NCBI GenBank assembly: GCA_037178855.1
Contig: JASJZC010000006.1
Span: 9,218,501 to 9,282,500 of the forward strand
DNA: 64,000 bases
Direction: 5' to 3'
Origin: Oscheius sp. JU75
Taxonomy: Eukaryota; Nematoda; Chromadorea; Rhabditida; Rhabditidae
In this document: positions 53,301 to 62,616 of the stretch, piece by piece
How positions within the stretch are numbered: the stretch's first letter is position 1
Layout: each line of letters starts with the position of its first letter
Position numbers and translations under genes: made by a program
Notes under the pieces: model-generated
Told to the model about the DNA's origin: nothing
The model's input: only the letters and a program-made list of their open reading frames with translations
Databases searched by the model: none

Positions 53301-54542
53301 TTTGATCCATAAGCTATACATCAATTCAATGAAACACTAAAGTTTGCGAGCCCTATTTCGGGCTCATGGCAGTCTTGCGAGTCTCGCCCGTACCGCCTCA
53401 CCGAGCAGCAAATGAAGCTGCAGTACGGGCGTGAAAATCGCAAAAAGCGCCAAAGCAACACCACGATTGTTTTCTGGTACAAAACACAATTTTCAAGCTG
53501 TTCTGCAAAATTGTAGAACGGATCAAGGGCTATAGCTTTGCAGAACATAACTGGGCTGAAAAATGTTGGGGTCTAAACGAGGATGTAAAGTGGAAAGATT
53601 TTCAGTCATGGAAATAACTGCTACCTGTGTCCCACAGCTTCCAGTCTGACTCTTCTCACTCTCCATGCACTGAATTCCTTGACCACTGGCCTCACTGACC
53701 ACGTCTCTCGCACGAGACCTCGTCCCATTCCCACAGCTCGAAGTACATGTCGTCCATTCGGTCCAATCCGTGTACTCGCAGTTTTCTAGGCAGTTTTGAG
53801 AAATCAGTAAGATGCACTACTTGGTGGCGGGAAGCAGCTCTTTGTCCAGAGATTCTGTGGTCCTATGGTGAGAGAAGTTGTCGGTGCCGAAGGATATAGG
53901 GTACAGGTTGAGGCCCTGTCAGTGCTGACAACGAAGGCATCACAGTTCTTCCCCCAGTAGTTAGCGATACAAAACTCTCTACACGAGCTCTCAGTGGTCA
54001 TTCCTAGACGCGTTTTATCACCAGTCGAGAATGGCTTACCTGGTGAGACACTGCTCATTCCAGTCGGAGCCGTCACTCCAGTCTGATTCAGTAGGAACTG
54101 GCAGTATCCAATTGAGGGAATGGGTTCGCCGTCACAGACAGAAACATACAGAATGTACATCCGCTGGTCGTTGAAAAACTGCTGGGCCAGGTCCACCTAA
54201 ATTCTCCCTCTCTCTCTCTTTTCCTTTGTTCTTCTGTCTCTCTGTCTCTCTCACTTTCTATCTCCAATACCTTGTCATAGAGGTAGCAGTCACTTGTAGC
54301 ATCTCCTCCCCACAAAATGGCCGTACAATTAAAACTTGTCTCTTCGAGACATCTCTGCTTACAGTTTGCCTCTGCCGGGAACAGTTTTTTCTGTGTCTGA
54401 CCCAGAGTGTCCTTTGTGGAGACACCTTTGAGGATTGGTTGCAGAGCACCTAATCTTTTGTACAACAGAAAAACAATAACCTACAATCCAGTGATCCATA
54501 GACCAAGAGAGGAAGAGACACGAACAGACAGAGGAGCCACAT
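50386..54542 (-). CDS. Secreted PAN/Apple and thrombospondin type-1 repeat protein
   Basis: A predicted secreted adhesion-type protein. Start MWLLCLFVSLPLLVYGSLDC is a clear signal peptide. Domain order: a PAN/Apple-like module (CKQRCLEETSFNCTAILWGG … CYLYDK … YVSVCDGEP), a second one (MTTESSCREFCIANYWGKNC … CTLYPSAP), then three TSP1 repeats. The repeats begin EYTDWTEWTTCTSSCGNGT, CIYTEWTAFGDCMGVTC with GQRNRTRT, and CIYSAWTEWTACNSKC with TNRSRTL. A Gly/Thr/Ser-rich linker follows, then further Cys-rich PAN-like modules (CKIGSIDPSS … CAAMCRAETSFTCGGYIT; CKTNCTFRQR; CASLCSMNW … HNCYMYDWN), ending LYHLQCPQ at TGA 50386-50388. PAN assignment rests on cysteine spacing; TSP1 on the WxxW-C-xx-C motif. 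One intron (51405-51593) has a GC donor. Introns hold a family-H hairpin, two foldback elements and a degenerate tandem array. Confidence 0.75.
50673..51040 (+). repeat. Degenerate tandem repeat in PAN/TSP1 gene intron
   Basis: About nine variants of GAGACGGTACGGATGGGA recur every 30-70 bp (near 50.67, 50.74, 50.79, 50.83, 50.86, 50.93, 50.96, 50.99 and 51.03 kb) in the last intron. Core words are CCGAG-C-GTACGG and TGGGA. Confidence 0.6.
51507..51583. repeat. Foldback element GTGCGCACCAACTC (PAN/TSP1 intron)
   Basis: Ends CTGCGCACCAACTC and GAGTTGGTGCGCAC, 77 bp in all, with a secondary ATACGCTGTA pair inside. It begins 10 bp from the GC splice donor of the 189-bp intron that contains it. 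Confidence 0.75.
52008..52145 (+). repeat. Foldback family G (GGCGTCATTTTT), half copy
   Basis: CAAAGCTGGTGCAGCC, TTTTTCTTGAAATCTACC and CTAGGCGTCATTTTTGCA match 56868-56935, and ACTTTGGGCAAAAA matches the right half of the second unit there. Confidence 0.65.
53467..53575 (+). repeat. Hairpin repeat family H, copy k (PAN/TSP1 intron)
   Basis: AAGCTGTTCTGCAAAATTGTAG, loop AACGGATCAAGGG, CTATAGCTTTGCAGAACATAA. A preceding GTCTCGCCCGTACCGCCTCA is shared with the flank of copy i (about 39.1 kb), so the element is longer than the hairpin alone. Confidence 0.75.
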
Positions 54543-55198
54543 CGTGTCGACTATACCACGCGATATCCGTGCGCGCTAATCCCTATGTTCTCTCGTTCAA
54601 ATTTGGACAGTTTTTGGGAGATTGAAACAAGCAAACAGTGGGATTTCGGGAGAGGAGTGGTCTTTGATAAGTTTAGTTTAGTTCTATTATGGCTTATTGG
54701 ACGTCTTGCTTGTTGATCCCATCTTTTCGGAATAGATCAGAGATTCGTAGGATATTGTAGAAATTTTGATAAAAGCGTGGGCCAGAAGCAAGTTCAAGGC
54801 GATCCCTTGACTCTACGAACAACTCTTATAAGCAGCCACTTCCGTACTGTAACTCCGCATCTTCAGACAGAAATACACTGGTTTCGTGAACCGTCGTCTC
54901 TCTCTCTCACAGAGACAGAGACAGAGGTCAAAAACCGGCTCGAGCTGCCCAAAAAGCATAGTATACAGCCTCAAATTGGATTCCTTGTTTATTTCAAAAC
55001 TTTGCAGCGGTTTGCACCGAGCGTGTTGAAATTTCCCAGCTGTGAATCTTCTATGAACTCGGGCAATTACGTCACATTGGAACCAGATGTTATTGCCACA
55101 TGTTTACCTTTTCTCCTTTCCAAAACATCCCTGTGGAGATTCTGTGAACCCCCTCTCATATCAATTAGTCTTCCTATTTTTTTTCTCTGTCCAAAAGG
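54543..55198. other. Divergent spacer between PAN/TSP1 gene and PPP1R3
   Basis: Probably holds the promoters of both divergent genes and the first exon of the PPP1R3 gene, which I could not place. An ORF at 54777-55358 overlaps the PPP1R3 second exon in another frame and is not supported. Confidence 0.4.
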
Positions 55199-58100
55199 CT
55201 CTCGACGACCAGCCGTCGGTCAGCTGTTCTCTAGGTTCCTCCCCAGCAACGATCAATCTCCTCAGCCAGAGGCCGCTGATGCCCCCTGCTTCCCGCCGTC
55301 ATGCCTTCATCTTCGAGTGTCTCCGTCCTTGGCTGTCGTCTTGCTCCTCCACGGTTAGTTTCCGTTTTTTGGAAGAGCGATAGAGAAAGAGAGAGAGTTT
55401 GTCGCCTCCCCAAGAGCCCATTGATTTGTCGTCCCCCCATCTTTTCGGGGGCGATTCCATTAGGTTTCTGGAATCACTTTCTCTGGATGGCGAGTCTTCT
55501 GCTTCCGACCGACCTCGATCTGGTCAGGCTCCTACGTCGTCTTTTGCTAAAAGCTGGGCAGAGGGAGATGCTTGCGTTTCCAGCATTTCGTCACCAGACA
55601 GGAAGTCTGCCACGCTCAGAGTCCCAAATCTCGGACATTTCGGACTATCTCAAGTGCGTTAGCCCCTTGAAATTTTTTTTCTGTACCTAGGGAATATCTC
55701 TCTGTTTTCATGTCACTCTGTCTCTCTTTTACCTTTCTGCCTCTATAACTCTCTGTAATGACAAAAACGATGGAACTCTCGGCTCGAAAACCTCGACGAG
55801 CCGAGCCGGCTCGATTTGCCCAAGTAAACTTTCAATGAAAAACCGTCGAGTTTCTTAGCCGTCAAAAGTGTAAACCGATGCGTGCTTTGATGCTTGGAAT
55901 GCCGAGAAAGTACGTGCAATCCCAAGGCTCAAAAAGTTCAAAGCGACTACGTGCCAATTGCAACGCAGACGCTCTCTATTTTTCAGCATCGAGAGGTCCA
56001 AGTCCCTCAACTCGTCCTTCCGCAAATGCAGTCGAACCGAGAGGGAGAAGAAGGTTTGTCCTTATTTGCAAATGGAAGTATATACAGTTTCCAGGTGGTC
56101 AGTTTCGCCGACTCTATGGGACTTGATCTCTGCCAGGTGAAGCCTATCTTTCCCTACACCGCCAGCGATGAAGACATGATCTCGAACACCCCTCCCTCAG
56201 CCTCAAATCTCTCGAATCTGGTCAAATCTCTTCAGCCGACCCCCTCCCCAACGACGAGCCTGAACTGTCCAAGGTATCTGCAGCTGATTGGATCGACTGC
56301 GACTGTCTGGAGAGATCCGATCGTAGTTCAAAGAGAGATCCATTCTAAGATGAGTCTTCTGATTTAGAAGATAGCCTCTGTCACTGTGCTTCCTCGGGAG
56401 CTCGAATCAAAACTGACAAGCCAGATCCTGTCAAGGGTATTTGTGCCACGTCAGAGTTAGAGTCAATACAAAATGTTTTGACAGAAACAGACTGACAGGC
56501 GCAATGTTTGGCACAGTACAAGACATACAACTTGACAGGCAGGCACGTGGAAAGAGTCAAGCTTGCGAGACAGGATGACAGAGACTGAAATCGAACTAAC
56601 TGGGACAGATTGACAGATAGACAGATTGAGAAATAGATAGAGAGACAGAGGGACAGAGACATAGTCAGGTAGATAGAGAAATTCAGAGAGCTTGTCTTTG
56701 ATTGTTTCTGTCCATATGACCATGTCGACATGTCCTGTCAATCTATCATTCTATCCTCTTGCTCTGTTTCTGTAAAAGTGCCAAGATTTTTCCCAAAATT
56801 ACCATATTTTTGTTATTACTTAAGCTCCAAAAAGCTTGACAGTATACTTGGGCACTCGAGTCGAAGCCGCAAAGCTGGTGTAGCCTTTTTCTCGAAACCT
56901 ACCTTATATTTCCTTGGCGTCATTTTTGTACAAGGTAGATACGGCCTAAATGGATCTCTAGTAAAAATGACGTCAGGGGTGTATCAGGCAGATTTTGAGG
57001 AAAACGCTCTGACTCGTCGAGTCGAGCTGTTTTTCTCTAATTTGAGCTGGTACACCCGTGGCGTCGTTTTTCCCGGTGGTTCCTTGGATGCATACCTACC
57101 TTGGGCAAAAATGACGCCAAGGGTGTATGGGTTGGTTTTCGAGTATAACGCTGCAGTAGGTTTGCGCCATCGCTCAAGTATATTTGACAGGACATTCTCT
57201 GATTAGCACAGTCGAGGACACGAGCTATTCCACTCACTGCTGACTATTTCAGGCCAGACTGAACGGCGTCGCCCTCAAATCCTCTTCGGTCATGGGCATG
57301 ACCTTTAGTGGAGTGGTGGCTGTGGCCAACATCGTCTTTGAGAAGAAAGTCTCTATCCGTTACACCGTGGATGAATGGAGGTCCTTTGTCGATGTTCGGT
57401 GTAACTACTTGAGCAGCATCAGTACGGAGGGCTTGGATCTCTTCTCATTTACCATCTATCTCCCCTCTTCGATGCCCGTCGGGGCCAAGTGTCATTTCTG
57501 TATCCGGTACGTTTTTGCTATTCAAGTCGCTCAGATAAAGAAGAAGTGTCTGAGCTCGCAGTCTATTTGAAGATTGCGTCCAGGTAGTTCATGAGTCAAA
57601 GCAAATGTACTAGGAGTCAGTCAAAGAAAGAAACATGGTATTGAAATTCTGACTCTTGACCATCGATAAATAACTGTCTCTTACTCGTCAAGTCAAGTTT
57701 CAAACCTATAACTCCTCTGGCTTCATTCCGGCTCCACAATCCATGAGTCCACACTATGTTTTCAGCCTGATTCGGCTCTGGACTAATCTCAGTGACAACT
57801 GAATATTCATAGCAAATTTTATTCACTGTTGCCGAAGAGAATGTAAAGACACAAACAAACAAACAAAAATAAAATAGCAGACTACGCGGCTCTCTTGCTC
57901 AAAATTTAAAACCATAGTAGTGCACTGCTGGCCCCCACCTATCCCCGGAAAAAATCGTTCAGAAAAAAGTTCAGCCGGCTAGCGCTCCGACTACAAAACA
58001 AAACAGATCGGGTTCGATTCCCTCATGGGTTACACCTTTTTGTCAGCCCATCAAACCCTGAGGATCACTTTTTTGCGTATCATTAGTCGGTTTAAAATCA

Positions 58101-58311
58101 TCACATTTCATAAGTTTCCTTTCCCGTGCATCTTTATCCGAAATCTAGGCCGATACACCTATTTTTTTGGTTTAAAAACCATTTTTTCAGCTACGAAAGC
58201 AGCAATCAGATCCTCTGGGACAACAACGAGGGCGCCAACTACATCTTGGAGGTCCGTTCTCTGGGTGACGCCTTCGCCGAGAAGGCTCTCAATCTGCCGG
58301 TGTTTTACTAA
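55199..58311 (+). CDS. PP1 glycogen-targeting regulatory subunit (PPP1R3 family), first exon not found
   Basis: Brings protein phosphatase 1 to glycogen to activate glycogen synthase. Two diagnostic parts are clear. The PP1-docking motif REKKVVSFADSMGLDL (RVxF type) is created by splicing out a 41-bp intron at about 56.05-56.10 kb. The C-terminal CBM21 glycogen-binding domain has VVAVANIVFEKKVSIRYTVD, EWRSFVDVRCNY and LDLFSFTIYLP in one exon (57254-57508). The last exon carries YESSNQILWDNNEGANYILE and stops at 58309-58311. Ser/Pro-rich N-terminal exons (LDDQPSVSC…, PIDLSSPHLFGG…) lie at 55.2-55.6 kb. The clear acceptor before 55199 shows an unplaced upstream exon. Exon joins between 55.6 and 56.5 kb are uncertain. 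A TGACAG-rich and foldback-filled intron precedes the CBM21 exon. Confidence 0.8.
56868..57155. repeat. Foldback family G, tandem pair
   Basis: Two adjacent inverted-repeat units in the PPP1R3 intron. The first pairs CTTGGCGTCATTTTTG with AAAAATGACGTCAGGGGTGT, and the second pairs ACACCCGTGGCGTCGTTTTT with AAAAATGACGCCAAGGGTGT. Outer ends read TTTTTCTCGAAACC / GGTTTTCGAG. Confidence 0.7.
57968..58032 (+). repeat. tRNA-derived SINE-like element (PPP1R3 intron)
   Basis: TTCAGCCGGCTAGCGC, TCCGACTACAAAAC and TCGGGTTCGATTCCCTC, at tRNA-like spacing. Confidence 0.6.
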
Positions 58312-58546
58312 AAAAAAAGCGGGAACAGCGTCTCGGGTTCGATCTCTGCCTCACAATATAAAGAATTTTATTTTCTCGTCAGGGTAAAACTCTTATTTTT
58401 GAGCAACTTGCGAAATTGTGCTATCACACGTATGAATGAATTAACTGGGTGTGGGGGGCTAAACTTGACAGACTAGATTTCGACAAAGGGGGTAGAGGGG
58501 AAGGGAACAAGTGAAATGGGGGAAAACTAGACAAACTGACTACAAA

Positions 58547-60523
58547 CTACGTGAAAGTACGTCGGAGGACTCCGAAGATGCTGTTCGTGATGCCCCAGGC
58601 GACGAGGGAGCGCGTGAAGTTAAGATGGACGCCAAGGTAGAGACTTCGAATCGAGGCATTGCGCTTTTGCCAGATGTCAGTAAAGACGCGGAAGGGGTTC
58701 TCGAATGGGGTTGCTACCTGAAAGCGGGAGTTTAGCATGTGATTTGGCCCTTTTTCTCTCGAGGGTTCGATAAGTATTATAAGCGTCCATTGTATGAGAC
58801 AGTCGCAACCCAAACAACTACCGATCTATTGCTGTGCCTGTGAATTACATTATACTCGCAGCCTCAAATCCTGAAAACCTATTTCGTCTTAAAGGGGGTC
58901 ATAAGGGACAAAATGAAGTCGGTCTCAAACGATAGATATCTGATCTCGAATATATATGTTTTAGTTTTTAGACTGTGACAGGAACAGGACCGTAAACTGA
59001 AATCCGGTCAACGGCTCCATAAAATGGGCACAAAACTGTACAAAAATTACCTTGCTTTGCATGTGATTCTTCACCACATTCATCGGATAGAAGACGGTAG
59101 AAATTGTGGCTCCTAGGACTCCCCCGGAGACGAAGTCGGCCAGCACATGCAGGGCTTCTGACGGCTTGTCACCTCGGGATTCCAGAATCTGAAGCAACGT
59201 TATTCTACCAACCATAAACGACCACAGTTCACCGGGCTGGACAGTTGATAAGACTGCCCGGTTCGAACAGATACCAGCACAAATTGCGAATGGGAAAAGA
59301 GTTTTACAAGAATGACTTTTTTTCAGAGCGAGTGCATGTAAAATGGGGCAGCTACAAGTCTTTTTCAATTTTTCTCTTTGATTCGCTAGTCAAATTTTGG
59401 TACCAAAACTCATTCTTGTAGATTCCACTGCGCTCTTTCCAACGGAACCCAGAGCGAAGAAAAATAATACGCAAGTTTTTTTTTAGAAATGTTACGCCCA
59501 TTTTGGCTTGGTGGGTCATGCGGCGAAGCCCAACTTTTCAAAGACGCGGCCAACTGTGCAACTACAAACCTTTTGTTTTAGGGGGTCTCGTAGGGTGAAA
59601 AAGAAGACATTTGACAGACTATTCCTGGCCATTATAACGGAGAGACCGCGATAGTATTCCCGAATGCCGTAAGCCTGAAACCGTAGCTGGAAATGGAAAA
59701 AAGGTACCCACTTTAAGTAAACGGAAGGCCTCTCCGGTATTTTTGTACTCGTCTTGATACTTGGAAGATTGTAGAAGAACCTGGATCCGTTCTAGCGGGC
59801 AGAGCATGGCTTCGCAGAGACCAGCTGAAATTGTGAGCGTTTTTACGAGAAGGATTTCTACTTATTTCACTTTTTAGAGCCAGTTTTGAGACATTTTCTA
59901 GATTGAAGCCTGTAAAAGCAGAGCGGCTTTTTCCACATGGCTCATGGCTCAGCCGGTAAATATCATTATTTCAAAACAAAAGGTCTGCGTTCGATCCCCG
60001 GGGCAGGTAAAACTTAAGAAAATACCTAGAGAAGACTTTTGAACTATTAGTTTGACTGTAAGCACTTGTCAGAAACAGATTATAGCATCAAATTTACCCA
60101 TGAATGCAGCCTGGGCGTGACACAAAGTCAGAGAAGATTGAGGAGTTCCGCGTGGGCAGGACAGCGTCTCTTGGAATCGTTCATACAGGCCGAACATTAA
60201 AGCTCTCGACGATGTCCGCATAATCAGTGGCGGCAAAAGACCTCTGTACAGCCGTTGAATACCTTCCGATTTGATCTGAACCACTGAAATTGAAAAGGAG
60301 GACTGAGAAATCACTTGTAAGACTGCATCCTGGGCGGAGAAGCCGTGAACCTGCTGTCGGAAGATAATCTTGTTGGCTGGGAACATTATACACGTCTCGA
60401 TACATCCTGCTCCCCATCCACAGAAGAAATCTACGTATTTGTTGCTTTCTGAAGGGTCAAAATTGAGAAGCACCAAGAGAGAAACTCACTTTTAATATAG
60501 TCTTCATTTTTTTTAACTTCCAT
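58547..60523 (-). CDS. SLC25A51: Mitochondrial NAD+ carrier SLC25A51
   Basis: An inner-membrane carrier that imports NAD+ into mitochondria in mammals. Seven exons (60490-60523, 60315-60448, 60098-60275, 59712-59824, 59570-59674, 59051-59188, 58547-58717) sum to 873 bp, giving 290 aa; human SLC25A51 has 297. Three carrier repeats are visible: FPANKIIFRQQVHGF with GIQRLYRGLLPPLI; CPLERIQVLLQSSKYQDEY with YGIREYYRGLSVIMARNSLS; and YPMNVVKNHMQSK with LYLGVHLNFTRSLVAWGI. The unusual IFRQQ, CPLER and HLNFxRSLxxWGI strings single out the SLC25A51/52 clade. The start MEVKKNEDYIK fits the short matrix-side N-terminus. The exon 2/3 junction uses an acceptor within TGGTTCAG that keeps the human length exactly. 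Confidence 0.93.
59938..60008 (+). repeat. tRNA-derived SINE-like element (SLC25A51 intron)
   Basis: CATGGCTCAGCCGGTAAATATC, then TGCGTTCGATCCCCGGG, with an A-rich anticodon region like the ECHDC3 copy. It lies antisense inside an intron. Confidence 0.65.
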
Positions 60524-61570
60524 CAGGAATCTCGGGCTATTTCAAGTAGTTTATCCGTAGTATTCGTCTAAGAGGCGACATAAAGGAGCCAGGCAGGTCT
60601 GAAAAAATGACGTAACTACGTCAAAATAGGTGGAGAAAGAGAGAAAATACCCAACCGTCGTGTTTACAACGTATCTGTACTTTTAGAGTGCTAAAGGGCG
60701 ACAGGACTGAACAATAATAACATCACGGGGTGTTTACCTCGAAATTTTGGATAAAACAGCCAGAGAAATGAAAAAAAAAGAAGGAAGAGTGCCTCGAGTC
60801 GAGTTTTGCGTCAAATGCGGAGGGCGCACTTGAGGTGTAGGCGAATACGGGTTTGGCTTCAAAGATTAGAAATGCTTCGCAATTTCGAGGGGTTAGCATG
60901 CATTGAAAGAGCTTTCTTTATCTTCAGCATCACAATTCGTCCCTAGGAAATGTAGAGAGCTTGCTTAAAGAGAACTGAAAGAAATCCTTGAGAAAGACTT
61001 GTGCTGATAGTTTACTAAGGTTTTTTTAACCGATTCGTGGCTCACATAGGTAGTTTTACATCCTGAGTTCAATAAACACACTTTGAAATGGGTAGAATGG
61101 GCGAAAATATGGGAAAAATGGGATCACTGAATGGAACAAGCCTTTGGAAAACGCGGCAATTTGATATCCAAACAAAGTGACGGCATTTCAAATAAAGGTC
61201 TTCATGAAAGTTTGTGTATTTTACAGTCATTTTTAGAGGTTTTCTAGCTCTGCAAACTGTTTTATCAGCTTCAGCAGCACGGACTATCCCTAGAACTAGT
61301 ATAAAAGAATTTTACTGGGGGAAATTCATGAGACTATACTTGTTGAAGAAAGATTGTCAATGCTGACTGATTTCAAAGATTTTTTTGGCGATTATCTTGT
61401 TACAATAGGTAGTTTTTCATGCCGAGTCCGTTACACACTGTAGGGAAAAGGAGAATTCTATGGAAAAGCTCCGAAATTGCGATTTCTGGAGACATTTCAT
61501 GGAAGCGCACCAAAATTTGAACGACCTTTTTTATTGTCAACAACTGTTGCTTTTCTATCAAGTTCCTTAC
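60524..61570. other. Spacer between SLC25A51 and ABHD12
   Basis: About 1 kb with no recognisable gene, AT-richer than the coding regions. Two stretches (about 60.93-61.10 and 61.28-61.43 kb) share words such as TTTTTTxxCGATT and AGGTAGTTTTxCATxCTGAG and may be diverged copies of one repeat. Confidence 0.45.
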
Positions 61571-61574
61571 TGTG

Positions 61575-61581
61575 TATAAAA
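61575..61581 (+). promoter_or_regulatory. TATA box candidate for ABHD12
   Basis: TATAAAA lies 46 bp upstream of the ABHD12 ATG, a workable position for a core promoter with a very short 5' UTR. Confidence 0.45.
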
Positions 61582-61620
61582 CGAGAAAAAACTTCAAACG
61601 CTCGCTAATTGAGCTGACCG

Positions 61621-62616
61621 ATGACTGTGCTTACTTTACTCCTTCTGGCGCTTCTACTGATCATCAGTGGCCCATTTCTGCTGTTGACCGTCGGAATCCC
61701 TCTTCTTCTGCTCTACTGGCCGAATCTGCTCTCCGGAATATTCTTCATGAACTGGGTCAGGTCGGCCCTGCCGGACGACTACAACAGACTGACCGGGGTC
61801 CGTTCCCGAGGACGAAACTTCTGGCTGTCGGGAAAGGTAGGACGCGTCGGTGTCTGGCACATTCTACCCGAGGAATTGAAAGAAAAGTACAAGGAAGAGG
61901 ACATGGAGAAGAGTCTGGCCGAGGAGAACCACCCGATCGTGCTTTACCTTCACGGGAACTCAAGGGACCGAACCTCCAGTCATCGAGTCATGCTCTACAA
62001 TCTGCTGGCTGGGAACGGATTCCATGTAGTGGCCTTTGACTACCGCGGATTCGGTGATTCGGAAGGGGAACCGTCTGAGGTCGGACTGGTGGAAGATGCT
62101 CGACTCGTCTACGACCACGTGAGACGTCTGTCCGGCCAGAATCAGCTTATCGTCTGGGGACACTCGATGGGAACCGGCGTCTCGATCCGCATGGTCAAAG
62201 AGATCTGTCTGGAAGGACAAGCGCCTCCTTCGGGTCTCATCCTCGAGTCCGGGTTCAACACGCTACACGATGTCATTGTGAATCATCCCTTTGCTTTCCC
62301 GTTCCGTTTGCTGCCTCGTGCCCTGGCCGAGCGACTCATCGTCGACCGATTTCGAACCAATGGTCTCTTGATGACCTCAGATCTCCATATGGTTCATCTT
62401 GTCGTCGTCCCGATTCTGCAGCTACACGCCGCCGACGATCTCATCATTCCGGTGAAGTTGGCCCGAGGACTTAAAGAGGCAGCCGAAAAGGTGGGCTGTC
62501 GACTGGAGTACATCGAGTTCGAAGCCGCGCGACAACTCGGACACAAAATGATTTATACGGCCGAGGAACTACCGGAGCGACTGATCAACTTCACCAGAAG
62601 CTGTCGTAAATCGTGA
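61621..62616 (+). CDS. ABHD12: ABHD12-like monoacylglycerol / lysophosphatidylserine lipase, intronless
   Basis: A membrane serine hydrolase. Vertebrate ABHD12 degrades lysophosphatidylserine and 2-arachidonoylglycerol at the ER. A single 996-bp exon encodes 331 aa (human about 398). The N-terminal hydrophobic segment (residues about 3-38) is a membrane anchor. The alpha/beta-hydrolase core reads LYLHGNSRDRTSSHR (oxyanion HGN), VVAFDYRGFGDSEGEPSE, nucleophile elbow WGHSMGTGVS, LILESGFNTLHD, acid LHAADDLIIPVKLARGL, and base His in QLGHKMIY. The catalytic triad is complete. The WGHSxGTGV and ILESxF strings are ABHD12-type. The absence of introns is striking beside neighbours with 5-10 each. Confidence 0.88.
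   Translation: MTVLTLLLLALLLIISGPFLLLTVGIPLLLLYWPNLLSGIFFMNWVRSALPDDYNRLTGVRSRGRNFWLSGKVGRVGVWHILPEELKEKYKEEDMEKSLAEENHPIVLYLHGNSRDRTSSHRVMLYNLLAGNGFHVVAFDYRGFGDSEGEPSEVGLVEDARLVYDHVRRLSGQNQLIVWGHSMGTGVSIRMVKEICLEGQAPPSGLILESGFNTLHDVIVNHPFAFPFRLLPRALAERLIVDRFRTNGLLMTSDLHMVHLVVVPILQLHAADDLIIPVKLARGLKEAAEKVGCRLEYIEFEAARQLGHKMIYTAEELPERLINFTRSCRKS

Noticed and set aside
45045-54542. One giant gene joining the PAN/TSP1 and mucin regions
   Set aside because: An in-frame stop, a poly(A) signal and a fresh signal peptide (MITLLAVVPKLIVCSC) lie between them within 110 bp.
54777-55358. 193-codon plus-strand ORF as a separate gene
   Set aside because: It overlaps the PPP1R3 N-terminal exon in a different frame and has no recognisable domain.
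19006-60008. Functional tRNA genes at the A/B-box elements
   Set aside because: Anticodon and acceptor stems do not pair, several have A-rich runs in place of the anticodon arm, and similar pieces recur across the window, so they are better explained as SINE relics.
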